A stretch of 64,000 nucleotides of DNA from Tethya wilhelma. Its lineage: Eukaryota; Porifera; Demospongiae; Tethyida; Tethyidae. Each line of letters opens with the position of its first letter. Positions within the stretch are counted from its first letter, which is position 1. Below are positions 47,638-62,870 of the stretch, piece after piece. The notes beneath the pieces were generated by a model that saw nothing but the letters and a program-made list of their open reading frames with translations, was not told the origin of the DNA and did no database searches. Both the position numbers and the translations under genes were made by a program. The stretch lies in assembly GCA_964030475.1 (NCBI GenBank), contig CAXIPT010000001.1, positions 2,765,075-2,829,074 on the forward strand, read 5' to 3'.

Positions 47638-49599
47638 ATGGCCTGCTCTCTGATCGACAAGCCGCGCTACCGTAAAGTAGATCCGCTTCACGGGGTACTC
47701 AAGCACATCGAAGATGGCGACCTCAAGAAACTCAAATCTTTGCTGAAGACCACCCCGCACGTAAACTCTCTCTTTAAAGACAGATTGAAAGCGAATAGGG
47801 TGGGCAAGGGACACTCTCCACTGGTGAAAGCAGTCTTGAGCAATCGGTTTGAGATATTCAAGTACATTGTGAAGAATTTTCCCGGCGTCAACATTGAGCA
47901 AGAGACATCAGCCGTCATAGAGGGAGGATATCCTGTTGAAGGTGCCACGCCCTTGTGGACTGCCTCCACTCTGGGATACATGGAGTTTGTCAAACTGTTG
48001 GTGGCAAAGGGTGCTGACATTGAGCACACAACCGACTCTAAGTCAAGCCCACTGAGAGGAGCTGCCTTTGACGGACACTGTGATGTGTGTGAGTATCTGA
48101 TTGATCACAAGGCCGACATAGACAAGCCTAATCAGGTGGGACAGAGCCCTCTCACCATTGCTGCAGCCATGCAGAAGAAAGATTGTGTTGAGCTGTTGAT
48201 CAAGAAAGGTGCAGACGTGAATCATAAAGGTCACAATGGTGATACGCCACTGCACGTTAGCGTTGAGTCTGGTGCTGTGGAGATCGCAAAGATCCTTGTC
48301 AAGGCAGGTGCAAAGAATCGTCCAAATGATGTCGGATTCACCCCTGCAATCTTGGCCTGCTGTTACGGACACAATGAAGTAATGGATTACCTCCACGACA
48401 CATTTCACTTGGAAAATAAAGAGCTGTACGACTGCTACTGCCTGCTGGCCGCCAAAGCCATCCTGGGAAGCCGTGATGATGAAGCTGAGTCGTGGATGAA
48501 CAAAGCAGTAGTGCTACGTTCTCTCTCTCCCAATGGCTTCGACATTCCTGCCGCCTGTGAGGTCTACGATGGAATCCAGGAACCGTCCACTTCAAGTGAT
48601 GTCCAAAACATACTTCAGGACGAAACGAAAATGTTCTTCGTAAGTTCAATCTATTGTGAGCGTATTCTCGGTCGAGTCCATCCCACTACTGCTTTCTACA
48701 TTCGTATCAGTGGGGACATGGTTCTAGCTGAAGAGCGTTACAAGAAGTGTGTGGAGCTCTGGCAGAGATCGCTCGACTTTGACAATGCTGCCCGGATGGC
48801 CTATGAGCTCCAGATCACCGAAGACCTCCTCTTCGCTATAAGAGGTATTTCGATCATGGCAGACAATGGCTTCACTGCACCTGTTGAGCCTCACTTCAGG
48901 TGGGGGCTGAAGGAGTTCAAGATGGCACACGAGAGCAAGATCTCCGATGTCTCTGTGATAAGCTGTCTCTTTCGCATGTTGGGTGTGTGGATTAAAGTTG
49001 CCGAGTGCATCAAAGAGAGAGAGACACAAGAGAAGGAGTACAAACTGATCTCCATAGCTGTCCAAGACATGATATCTGCAATGGAAGGAAACAAGTGCCC
49101 CGTTCTTATTGCTTGCCTGCAACCTCTCCCAGAGCACAGCTCCGGAGCTGCCAAGGATATTATCAGATCAAAGATATCGCTGCACAAAGCGATTGCTCTT
49201 CTGCTTGATCACGGCTGTTCGGTTCACTGTGAGGACGAAGATGGCAACTTCCCCCTCCATCTTGCGGTGAAGCTCAAGGAGGACACGGCAATGGACTGCA
49301 TCAAGACTCTACTTGAGTACGGTGCACATTTAGATGCAGTGAACTTTGACAACAAAACTGCTATAGACATTAGCAACACTGACGGTGCATGTCAAGAACA
49401 AGTGGTGAATGAACTCCAACCTTTGCTCTTCCAGCACACTACACTGCAGTGTTTGGCCTCCAGAGCTCTCGTCCAACACAAGTTAGAGTATACTAAAGTG
49501 CTACCAAAGAGACTCATAGAGTTTGTGACCTGGCATGAAAGTGACCAGCAGGCTAGCCAGAAAGAAAACCCTAACACTAAGAACAAACAGAAAAGTTGA
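47638..49599 (+). CDS. FEM1: FEM1-type ankyrin-repeat CUL2 ubiquitin-ligase receptor, intronless
   Basis: One frame of 653 residues (human FEM1A-C 617-669). Ankyrin repeats span roughly residues 58-250, with the family signatures EGATPLWTASTLGYMEFVKLL, SSPLRGAAFDGHCDV, LIDHKADIDKPNQ and KKGADVNHKGHNGDTPLH. A helical TPR-like section follows (CERILGRVHPTTAFYIRISG), and C-terminal ankyrins (LLDHGCSVHCEDEDGNFPLHLA) complete the fold. FEM1 proteins recognise C-terminal Arg degrons for CUL2 ligases. The CDS lacks introns in a region where most genes have many, and its GC content is higher than its neighbours', so it may descend from a processed copy. Which vertebrate paralogue it equals cannot be said. 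Confidence 0.92.
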   Translation: MACSLIDKPRYRKVDPLHGVLKHIEDGDLKKLKSLLKTTPHVNSLFKDRLKANRVGKGHSPLVKAVLSNRFEIFKYIVKNFPGVNIEQETSAVIEGGYPVEGATPLWTASTLGYMEFVKLLVAKGADIEHTTDSKSSPLRGAAFDGHCDVCEYLIDHKADIDKPNQVGQSPLTIAAAMQKKDCVELLIKKGADVNHKGHNGDTPLHVSVESGAVEIAKILVKAGAKNRPNDVGFTPAILACCYGHNEVMDYLHDTFHLENKELYDCYCLLAAKAILGSRDDEAESWMNKAVVLRSLSPNGFDIPAACEVYDGIQEPSTSSDVQNILQDETKMFFVSSIYCERILGRVHPTTAFYIRISGDMVLAEERYKKCVELWQRSLDFDNAARMAYELQITEDLLFAIRGISIMADNGFTAPVEPHFRWGLKEFKMAHESKISDVSVISCLFRMLGVWIKVAECIKERETQEKEYKLISIAVQDMISAMEGNKCPVLIACLQPLPEHSSGAAKDIIRSKISLHKAIALLLDHGCSVHCEDEDGNFPLHLAVKLKEDTAMDCIKTLLEYGAHLDAVNFDNKTAIDISNTDGACQEQVVNELQPLLFQHTTLQCLASRALVQHKLEYTKVLPKRLIEFVTWHESDQQASQKENPNTKNKQKS

Positions 49600-49696
49600 C
49601 CAGTTTGTGTAATTGAGTGATTGTATGACATTTTGATAAATAAATAGGAATGTTTATTTTTTAAATAAAAACTTAGTATTTATGATAAATAAAATT

Positions 49697-52508
<2,812 letters not shown>

Positions 52509-55500
52509 TTATGTCGAAGATTTTCCTTTAAGGATTGCAAACACCTGATGTCCTACATTAGTTCTCAATGCCAATACAGCCTCATACTCTCCAGGCTTGT
52601 GGGGAGCAAAATGAACTGGAAGTCTAGCACATTGACGAGATCTGTGGGAAACAGTACATCATAAATCTTGTGTCAAGATAAACCTTCATAGATTCAGTAA
52701 TTTTATAACTTCTTTACCCAAGTTCGAAAGCATGATGGTCCACTTTAAACGGTGAGATTGGCTTGATGACATTGAACTTGTATCTTGCAGGGTCTCGATT
52801 GCACACCCTAACCTTCATCGTGGACTTTGACCTTGGTTTGGTGGTGGGAAACTGTACCTCCTCATCTTTCAAGTAGACACTTCTCCTCTGGGGGGAGGTC
52901 CTCATGCCAGGGGTGTGCTGGTACCCCCCTGTACCTGACTGTGAGGGGGGCACACCAACAAATGGCATGTGGGGTTCGGTCTGTGACAGCCATGTTGTGA
53001 CGTGCTGAGCTCGACCTTGATGAGCCACATCAGTAGAGGGAGCCGAGGTTAAGGGCTGGGGATGAACAGACACAGACCTCTCTTGGGTCTGTATTTGTAC
53101 AGCCTGGGAGTGTGTGTGTGTGTGTGTGTTTGCATCACTCCACATTGTGAAAGCACAAGATATTGAAATTTTAGCGTATTGAAAGTACCAAGAGTATACA
53201 ATACTCTTGAAAGTACCTTTCCGCCAAATGATAATCTCAGTCTCTTATCATCAATCTCATCAGTGGAAATCTGTAATGAAAAGCAACAACATTGTGGTCC
53301 AGATTCCTAGCATTATCCATCATGGTCTGGTCATTATTTCCTCTTACCAGTAGATCCCATATCTGTGAGAATGAGCCTGGATCATGAGGCTGAAATATCA
53401 CCACAACCTACAGATTTTGACAAAACATACTCAAGTCAACCAAACAAATCATTGCTACACATAATGAGTATACATACATACTACCTTGGAAGTTTGTCGA
53501 GGCAGTACGGTACCTCTTCTCTCGTGTACCCAAAACACAGAGTAGTTGGCCTTGAAGATCTCCCCCGAGCCACCACCACTAACCTGAATGTCACACGTAT
53601 CACACACATAACTAGAGAGTAAATAGAACTAAAGTAGTCCATTCTCTTACTCTTACATTTCTCAGGAATGGTGATGCCACAGAGCTCAACTGCCAATGGA
53701 GTGGAGAGGAATAGGGATTGCAAATCTCCAGAGCCTTCTCAGAGTAGTGTCCGATGGCTGTGTCTGGTAGAGTGAGAGTGTGGGCTCTGAGGATCCTCGT
53801 TGTGGGGCTGTGTTTGCTGCTCCCTCCTTCAAACCCTAGAGGAGTGTGAGAAGGACTGAGGGTCTTCTGACGAGGAGGGGGAGAAAGGTCAAACGTCACT
53901 CCACTGGTTCTGACTGAATTTCGCTGGAGTGGACTCTCAGTTGGCAGTGAGCCTGAGAGTGAGATGGAGATAGTCGAAAGGTGCTGCTCAAAGAAATACT
54001 CCTCATCCTCCACCTCAAACATATTGAAATCCAACTCTGTGTATGCAAAGGAAAATGGTAAAATCATTGTATGTATTGAATCACAAATCCACAAGTAATA
54101 GCCACAAACCTGAAGGAACTGTTTCTTGATGTTTGAATGTCTTGAGGTAGACATTGTTGTCTGGGTTTCTCACACTCCAGTTTGGTGAGCCATCCTTCTT
54201 CTGCTTGGTGCACACTTTGCACAGCCTCTGCCTGACCAACTCATCTCCCGTGACCAGTTTCAAGCAAGCCAGAGGAGAGAGACAGGTTGGAAGAACAGAC
54301 CCACTTGTGTTGTAAACGAGCAGGAGCTCTCCCAACTTCTGAGGAGGAATGATGAACTGGGAGGGAGCCACAGAGGCTTCATTCAAAGGCAGAGGGGACT
54401 GACTCTCTTTGTCTGGTTCAAGGAGAGAGAATACAGTGCAACAAAACTGAAATAAATTAACCAAATTTTAGTGCTTAGAATTTTACAGGCATGTTGTTGC
54501 CTCTTTTTATCTATTTATTTTTACCTGGGTAACATGTAGCTGTGACAAATGCAGCTCGTTGTCCAGAATTATAGAGTGAGATCTTAGTCACTGTTTGTTG
54601 GCCAACGCACACTTCTCCCAAGTCTATCCAATAGCCATTGGGAGTCCTGCGAGCATTCATCACCTCCACAGCACTAGAGCCACCATAGCCACACAAACGA
54701 ATCTAATAAACAAACAAATAAACACAAAGCAATGATCATTGTTAGGCACAGGTGTGGAGTAGACAGGTGCCATACAAAGAGCTCAGCTCAGCTCACCCTG
54801 TATTTCTTTGAGTGCTGTAGATCTGTGATGTCCAGAGCACTGAGAGAGACAGCGGTGGATGTAGGGGTGAACAACACATGGACTGGGAGCTGCTCCTGAG
54901 GTAGGATTTCAACATCGTAGCCATTCCTACTATCACGAGAGGGGGAGGTCTGACCAAGAGGTTGCAACTATCAGAGGGGAGAGAAAGAGAGAGAGAAAAG
55001 TGAAAAAGTTTTGAGCTGGAAAGAAATAAACGAGCTAGTACCAGAAATTCTGAATCAGGATGGCGTATGGTTAGCCTGAGAGGGATCTTGGTTGAATAGC
55101 CATTGTGAAGGATCACCTTCTGTTGACTGTCAACAATGGATTAAAGGCACACATAAATAAATTCACATCATCATGCACACAAAGCTCTTCAGGCCTACAT
55201 GGTGACAACACAGGAGTTTACACTCACACTGAATTGTTGAGGTGAACACCACTCCAGTACATGAGCCTCTTGTTGCAAGACAGCAGACTGAAAGAAAGTT
55301 TGCAACAAGAAAGAATTGTGCTAGAACATTTCAAGTTGAACTGCACGTGTACATATTATACTATTGTAGCATTGTTCATACCCTTCTTTCTGAGCTTCTA
55401 GCTCAATGGCAGTGCCCCTCAATTTGAGCTCATAATCAGGCCCACTAGGCTCCACGTGAATAGACAGACATCCTTCAACCGTTAGTGGAGCAGTTGGAGG

Positions 55501-58500
55501 AGAAAAGGTCACCTCAACCTGACATTCCTGCACGACAGTCCACACACTAACACTCACTATCAACAATAGCCTTGTTCCCAGGCTCCCTCCCTCCAGTGGG
55601 TGTGGCCTCAAGGAGAGGGAGCCTGGGAACGAGGCTATATCAACAATGCATCACTGATAGTTATTACAGGGTAGGTGCATGTGTCTATTGGCTCACTTCT
55701 TTCGGCTCCATCAGCAAGAACTCAGGGTTGACAGAGAGGGTATTTTGAACGTCGCTAACCACCTTGAGTCTCACTTTCAAAGGTATATTGCCGGCATTCT
55801 TGAAAGGGACGTCTCTAGTGACTGCCTGACCAGCAGTGCAGGAGAGAGAGAGGGCCTGCAGCGATCGTGGCACGTGCAACTGAGCCACTCCCACGATGGC
55901 TCTGAGAGGAACACTCATCAGCTTATTACTAGCGCGGCCACTGGCATGAGGGCTGTCCACAACCACCTCCAGCATGGCTAGCACCTCCTCGGGAGGACCA
56001 GCATCACCTTTAGAGACTGAATGGGTGGGAAGTAAAGTTAGTATTAATAATTTGCTTTATAGAGTATCTGTATGAATGGATAAAGCACAATCTTGTCCTT
56101 ACTGTCAAAATATTTCTTTGGTGCTGTGAAGCGGACGTCAATACTGTGATATTCTAGTTTAGTCTGGCCAGTGCGTCTTGGCGAGGGTCTTTGTGAAGGA
56201 GGTGGGAGTGATATTGTGATGGAGTGGAGGTGGGAGGAGTGGAGGTGGGAGGATGGTGGAGAGGTGGGGACCAGTGACTTGGGTAAGTTGCCAAAATTGA
56301 AATAGAGCTGTGACAAGGCAGCCTGTATAGCACAATGAATGCAGTACATCACTTCCTAACCAGAGGTTGATAAGAAGTAGCAATACAGGTATGCCTTTGC
56401 TGAATCTACAATGTACTGCGGTCACACAACTAGAATACTGACTTGCCAGGCAAAGGCACATACTCGTGGCATATATATATATATATATGCCTCCCCGGCC
56501 TGATCATAATGGTACTGCTACTAGATGTAGTGGCGATGGACTACACAACACACCTGACTAGTGATGGACAGCTTCAAAGGGACGACGGAAGCTCCTCTAT
56601 TGATCAAGTGGAGAGGGAGGCTCACTGATGTCCCTCCCACCAGTACGCCATAGTCCAGCACAGGGGAAGGAGGAGTGGAGACACTGCTGCCTGGCTGGCC
56701 AGTATGGACCTCTAACTTTGGAACCTCTGCTAGTGCTTTTAGGATGACAGTAGCCACGGGGTGGTCAGGCTCCTTCTCACTGACCACCAGCCGGGCAAAT
56801 AGAGAGAGAACTGCTTCATACTTGCCAGCAACTTTAGGAACAAACATCACCTGCATTTGTACAGACGTATGTATCAAAATAACTCAATCTACCTGTGCTA
56901 CCTTCATAATATTATTGTCATAATTCTGTCATTTTCGCGTTAAAATATTCCGTACGTTAAAATTCTGCGTGTTTATGTTATACATGAGCAGCGCCCACAT
57001 TAATATTGGTAATGGGTCGACAAAAATTTCAAGTGTTTAGTTTTCGCACACGACGACGCGTACGAAAATTTCCTCAATGCGAATATTAGTAAAATTACGG
57101 TACTTTCTTTGAGATGTACCTTGACTGGTTCAGTTTTTTCAGGGCTAACAAAACATCTCTGTGGTAGAATGAACACTCTCTGTTCGTCACAAGCACACTG
57201 CAATACAAACAAACCATCAGGGATCATCTAGTGAACATATATACAGGTAGGATCAAAAACAGCATGAGAAAGCTGCCCACTTACCTCAGCTCCATCAATG
57301 TAGAGTTGTGTAAGTTTGAAACTGAGCTGAAGCCAGCGACCCCCATGGTTGGTGATCGCCAGTTGGTCAGAGAGAGAAGTGCCCACACAGCAGACCGCCT
57401 CAAAGCAGAGAGAGTCGGGCACTTCAAGCGACCTAATGGAGTCCACCAGAGTCGACTGAGGTCTACCAGGGCTTGCTCCGCCACCCATTCCGGATTGATT
57501 GAACACGAGCTTCTTGACGGGGGATGTGATGGTGTGAGGCTGTGAGGGTGGGGAGGTATAGATGGGACGGGAGGAGCTATGGTCGTCCGTCAGATTGGAA
57601 TGCAATGGGCTCAACGGTTCTGGAGAAGATGACTCCAGTTCGGGTGGCATGTTGGATTCAGGTCCGGGTGGGGGTACCTCGACATGGGGCGGTGATGGTG
57701 ATAGATGATGACTATTTACTGGTTTTTCAGTGCTTTTTTTCTTTGGAGAGGTAAGTTTGGATTTTAGTGAGATTTTACTGGGTGATTTTGGTGAGCTAGA
57801 GCTGCCACCTTTACTCTTCTTCTTGCTGCTCATCTTGCTTGCAGAGCTACTCAGAGGAGTTGTCATATGAGGCTTCCTTGGTCTGGATAAACCCTGCTCA
57901 CTTGTGTGAGTTGCTGTCAAAACAGGGCTTTCAAGTTTGGGTGATTTTGACGTAGATGCTGGTGTTTTTAAAGTCACACGAGAGGTAGGTGATACTGCTG
58001 CTGCTGCTGGTCCAGGAGGTGATTGAGTGAGGAGCTTCTCTGTAGAGTTGAAGACAGCACTTGTCTCTTGAGACTGGGCTAATCCAGCCAGAGAGACCTG
58101 CTTAGGAGACAAGCTTGTTAGAGTGGGAGCAGCTTCTGACAGTTTTGCTGTTGGTGTCTGACTCTTCACAATCGATGGAGAACTGTTACTGCTTCTGCTA
58201 TTGCTCAGTGATTTCAATACAACTGGTAAAGATTGAGTCAACTTTGGTGTGGTAGTGGCACTGATTCTAACTGTGGCGGTAATGCTTTCTTGAGTGGATG
58301 TCAATGGCTGGCCTTTCATCAAGAGGTCTTCAACTCTCAATGGTGCACTGCTGTTCAATAGAAGTGGAGATGTAGTTGTACTAGGTGTACACACGTTCTC
58401 AGGTGACTTTACATTTTGAGAGCCATGTGACTCACCAGGTGTGACGGTGATACCAGAATCGTTGCCTTGTACTGGGCTACTGCTGCTCTTTAGTCCAGCA

Positions 58501-61500
58501 AGAAACGATTCAGCATCAAAGCGAGCAGCATCCAACGTACTCTGTAGATTGGCAAGATTTTGCCTTGCTGCTTGAGTCTTTGGACTAAAAGATGGTGATT
58601 TTTTTGGACTCTTTGTTTCAGCATTTCTAACAGGAGTGGTTTGTGGGGATCCTGCAATAGGACTAGTGGGTTGTGGTTCAGTGTGTGCCACTACTAGAGA
58701 TAGTGGTGGTGGTTGGCTGGAAGGTGAACTTTTTGGAGTTTGAGATCGTTTGGGACTCAATCCTGATGGCTTAGAGACCATCTGTGATACCTCGCTGCTT
58801 TTGTTGAGCATTAATCCAGCATTGCTTCGATCCACACCAGGACTGAACGAGAGCAATGACTCTTGATGAGTGTCTTCAGTGACATTGAGCCCTGGCAGAT
58901 GTGCTGTGGATGGGGTAGGCATTGATCCGTAACTATCAAGGTGGTGAGAGAAGGAGGACATTGCTGACAATTCAGGGAACACCAATGTTGAGTCAGTGGA
59001 CGACTTCAAGTATCTCGAAGGAAGACCAAAGTCTGACCCAGAAGAGAGCCTTGAGTCCAGACTAGTTGAGAGTCTTTGAGAGTGGCTATGAACTGTATTT
59101 GGTTCAGCAGTCTTGCTTTCTTGAGGAACACGAGTTGAGCTGGGAGGTTGAGCCTGGGATTGGGCAGGAGGAGGGTCAGCAGTGTCAGGAGGGAGGAGTG
59201 GGGTTGGTTTCTTCACAGCTGACAGTGAAGAGCTCTGCGTTGATGTGTCGGTGAAATTAAGCTTTGGGATTTGGAACTGGGCGTGGAACGGAGAGTGGAC
59301 TGTCACTCGTGGAGTCAACCCGACAGAGGCATTGGGAGAGTAAGGCACTTGAGGTGTGCTTTCACTAACATTGCCAGACACAAGTGTTTTGTCGAGAGAG
59401 ACATTTTGAGCTGTGGAAGATGGCTGCAAGGTCTTATCCTGATCCACGGGAGTGTCACCAATGGGCATGTCCACCTTTGGAGTGGGTATGGCAGAGGAGG
59501 GCTGTGGAGGGGTAGTGCTGCTGAGATCAGAGGGACTCTGTATAATATGACTTGACGTGTCAGAGAAACGAGGCTGCACAAGCAAACAAAAAACAATATT
59601 ATGTGTTATTAGGTACGAAAGAAATTATATTCAATGGCTGACTCACTCTATTACTAGGCGATGGTTTGACAGCAGACAGCTCTCCTATTTTGTGGCTCTT
59701 CTGTTGAAAGTATGATGTAATGGACATATCCCCACCTCCTCCCCCTCCCCCGGGAGCAGCAGCACTAGTGTCAGTGAAAGGACTTGCGGTAGTAACATCA
59801 AAAGAAAACTGCTGGTCGTTGGTCTGTGTGAGAGTGGATGGACAGACAATGAGAAGGTATTCTTGCGCTGCAAGTGACTCACTAGGAGTGAATAAACTAC
59901 CGTTGCTTAGCCTATGGGTTTGTACAAAATTACACCAATAGACCTTTCTCACCCTTATATGTAGGCGGGATTTAGTATGGGGGGTACGTTATTTCCCTCC
60001 TATATACCGTAAACGTGGAAATATTGGCGGTTTGGTGGTCGGCGCAAAAACCACCATATTAAATGCGTATAAACAATACATTGCACAAGGGAGGAAAACA
60101 CCAAATTTAAAACCGCCAATATTTTTGTGGGAAGTGGTCTGAGCAAAATTGGCAAATTAAATGCCCGCCAATATTTCCACGTTTACGGTATATGGGCGGA
60201 CTGGCCAAAATTTCAGTATACCCAACGTTAAACCCCCCACCCATATATATAGGAGGGATTTAGTGTAAAGATTTAAAGATTAATATGTCGAATGTTGAAT
60301 GTTCAATCTTTAATCTTTAAACCCCATTGAACATTGAATATTCAACACTCGACATTCGACATTAGATATTGAAACATTAATCTATCCTAACCCCTTAGCC
60401 TACCAAGTTTGTTTTCTTAATGCTCTCCTCATCTTTGTCAAGCTGGGCCAGAAAATCATCTGTGAACATGTAAGAAGAAACGATTGACAGAATTTGACAA
60501 CATCAAGCCATCATTAAAGTGAAGGCTATGACATTGTGTACTCACCAGAGATTGGTTCTCCAAAATCTATCTGACCAAAGCTGTTAACACTTGCATTGTC
60601 TAAAAAACAAAACAAAAGAAAGGGAAAAAAACAAACAAAAAAAATTAAGCCAAGTTGTTGGCGATGATTATTACAACATTCAACCCATACCATCTGAATC
60701 GAAAGGATTGTATGCACCATTGTGAGATAGATCCAACCTAGTCTGCTGCAGTAGTTTCACCCCACCACTACTACTATCATCAGCACCAGGTTGAAGGAAG
60801 GAATCCCTCTTGCTGCCACCCAGTCCTGCCGCTAGTTCAGAGAGACTACTGGGAAGGGAGGAAGACTGAAGGGTGGTCTGAGAACTGACAGTTGTGACCA
60901 CTTCGTCAGTTGCCTGAGGAGGCGCTTGAGAAGAAGTAGCAAAGCTTGCTAATTCTGACGTCTCATGTTGTGTGATACTGGCTGACGTATCAGTGGGGAA
61001 GGACGCTGAAGCAAGGTAGACATCGGGGAGCCCCTGGAATTACAGTCACAAATTTTATAAAACATGGTAGAATAACTATAAGGCTCGTATTTATTAAATT
61101 AAAAGGCTCACCTCTAAGGCTGGCGGAGAGGTGGATGGAGGAACAGGAGTACCACTCACTGCACTAGCATACTCCTCACTGGTTGTACTTGAACTAGCTG
61201 TACTCACATCTCCCAACCGATCATGCCCATCACCACTTGTGTGTGAGTGACTGGACTTCCCAGGAGGTGCTACGTCACTCTTGGCTACACTCACATCTCC
61301 CTCTCTACTTGTTGGAGCGGTGAACATCTGGGCTGTACCATCACGCAATGGTGACTGCTGACTGGAATTCTTGGCACCTGATGGTGATCTTACAGAGTTG
61401 CTACCCAGCAGGCTGTCTAGGTTGAGTAGTGTCATGAGGTGTGTGGGATCAAACTGACTGAATTCATCTGCTTCGTGCATCACACTGGGCTCAACTTGAT

Positions 61501-62651
61501 CATCAATGAGAGTCTCGTCTGCCACATTGTCACCATTTAGAGAAAAGTACCGATTGTTTAAAGTTGGATCATCATTGTCCTCATCAAGGTTGGGGTCTTT
61601 GCTGACTAGACTCTGCTGTACTTCCAGACTTTGAGTCTGACTCCCAACTGTTGATGGAGAAAATGTGTCTTCGGCCATCAACAACTGCTCTACAGTTAGT
61701 GACTTTGATTCCTCACCAGTTCCAGTCCCATTAGCATGCATGGAACTGGAAACAAGAGGGACGCTAGAAGCAAGTTGGCCACCACTTTCTCCAGCAAAGG
61801 AAATGGGTGGTTCTAAAGCTCCGTCTTCTTCATCAAAGGAGCTCTGGCTGCTGGTGAGCTCAGACTCAGAAGTGAGGGAAATCCTCTCCAGCAGTTCTTG
61901 GGGAATATGAGCACTCTTTTCAATTGCCTCCCCCTCTCCTTTCTTCTCACTAGTGAGGAGATGTTTGACTGCACTACTAGCATTGACTGTCTTCTGCTCA
62001 GATCTGAATGGAGTGGCATGGCTGGTGCCATCCTCCATTGTGGGTTGGGTTTTCATTGATGGTTGGATGGAAGGCACCGACATCGTAGTACTGAGGTGAA
62101 GGTTGAGGTCCTTTGAACCAAATGGAGAGGTCAAAAACAGGTCTGTAGAATTGTCTGCATTGAGAAATAAACCAAAATGAAAAAGGATTTAACATTAATT
62201 TGCAACCATTATAAGTGACTGACCTTGCATAGCGTCTAAATCTAGAATACCAATGGAGGTATCATTCAAGGAGCGACTCCCATCTGAAATAGAGCACATA
62301 TCGCCACATTGCTGACATTGCTGCATCTCAAGTAAAACGAATATCTCACCTTTATTTGAAGGTCCATTTTCAGATGCTAAACTGTCTAAAGATAATCTTC
62401 CAGTGATATCACTGTTAGAAGAAAGTGTGTAGTGTATAATGTTTCATCTACTTATATCTGTTCTCTGCAAAGTATTTGTGAACTTACCTAATCCGTGACT
62501 GTGGCAATTGCTCAGGCAACTCATGTGACACCAGAGAGGAGTCTGGGCTGGGCTGGTGCAAGTTTATACCTGGAGGCTTTATGGCGGTGGAGAAAGCTGT
62601 AGGAGAACCTATACCAGATATAGTGAGTAGTGAAGTGTCTTTAGGCTCCAT
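52509..62651 (-). CDS. CEP192: CEP192/SPD-2-like centrosome scaffold protein
   Basis: About 25 exons cover 10.1 kb: 62488-62651, 62350-62411, 62224-62283, 61112-62154, 60691-61033, 60546-60599, 60404-60459, 59647-59943 (acceptor uncertain), 57285-59573, 57120-57197, 56554-56850, 56103-56322, 55697-56016, 55382-55527, 55228-55287, 55042-55126, 54797-54967, 54525-54702, 54110-54412, 53657-54036, 53485-53583, 53348-53407, 53217-53270, 52718-53103, 52509-52641. The product is about 2,445 residues (human 2,537). The N-terminal half is low-complexity, Ser/Thr/Pro-rich and disordered. The C-terminal half is a row of ASH/MSP-type beta domains (VMFVPKVAGKYEAVLSLFA, VEVTFSPPTAPLTVEGCLSI, LPVHFAPHKPGEYEAVLAL). 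CEP192 recruits PLK1 and Aurora A for centriole duplication and spindle assembly. The disordered half cannot be assigned by motif alone. Confidence 0.78.
53109..53130. repeat. (GT)n microsatellite beside a CEP192-like acceptor
   Basis: About 11 GT units (AC in the gene's sense) just upstream of the acceptor of the 52718-53103 exon. Confidence 0.85.
55558..55646. mobile_element. 71-base foldback MITE with 9-base target duplication
   Basis: The element 55567-55637 begins TAGCCTTGTTCCCAGG and ends CCTGGGAACGAGGCTA, forming a 23-base stem with one mismatch. It is flanked by the direct repeat TATCAACAA (55558-55566 and 55638-55646). It lies in an intron of the CEP192-like gene (55528-55696). It has no coding capacity. 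Confidence 0.85.
56925..57110. repeat. Diverged inverted-repeat element in CEP192-like intron
   Basis: CpG-containing AT-rich sequence with short inverse matches between its two ends (CGTTAAAATATTCCGTACG on the left, CGAATATTAGTAAAATTACGG on the right). The resemblance is weak; it is probably an old MITE. Confidence 0.4.
60005..60190. mobile_element. 186-base MITE with perfect 26-base TIRs
   Basis: Bases 60005-60030 (TACCGTAAACGTGGAAATAT...) and 60165-60190 are exact inverse repeats, flanked by TA. A third partial copy of the inner TIR (CCGCCAATATTT) lies at 60113-60124. The element sits in intron 7 of the CEP192-like gene and has no coding capacity. A TA flank suggests a Tc1/mariner-type origin. 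Confidence 0.85.
60265..60390. repeat. Nested hairpins, AT-rich
   Basis: TTTAAAGATTAA (60272) pairs with TTAATCTTTAAA (60310), and variants of GAATGTTGAATGTTCAAT recur in both orientations up to about 60385. It adjoins the MITE in the same intron. Confidence 0.6.
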
Positions 62652-62870
62652 TGTCGGCACTCTAAGGTAGCTCTGTTGCTTGAAAACGGCTGTTCTGCTG
62701 TTCAAGACTCAGTAAACAAATACAAACTGTCGTTGGGTACAGGGTGGCAAGAACAACTGGTTGCGCGCGCCATTTCTTTGTATCAATCACATGATGTCAC
62801 ATGAGAGTCAGCTGACTAGATATCTTCAGCACATGTAAAAAGCAAAAAAGCGAAGAGAAGAGTGTTGAAA
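62652..62870. promoter_or_regulatory. Divergent promoter, CEP192-like / hnRNP U-like
   Basis: 219 bases between two outward-facing start codons, with a short CpG-rich core (GCGCGCGCC near 62765). Confidence 0.5.

Noticed and set aside
57231..57754. Plus-strand frames antisense to the large CEP192-like exon
   Set aside because: The minus strand holds an open frame of 763 codons with low-complexity Ser/Pro sequence. The plus-strand frames are its shadows.
61665..61910. Plus-strand frame antisense to the CEP192-like exon 4
   Set aside because: Ser-rich shadow of the acidic/Ser-rich coding strand, without supporting signals.
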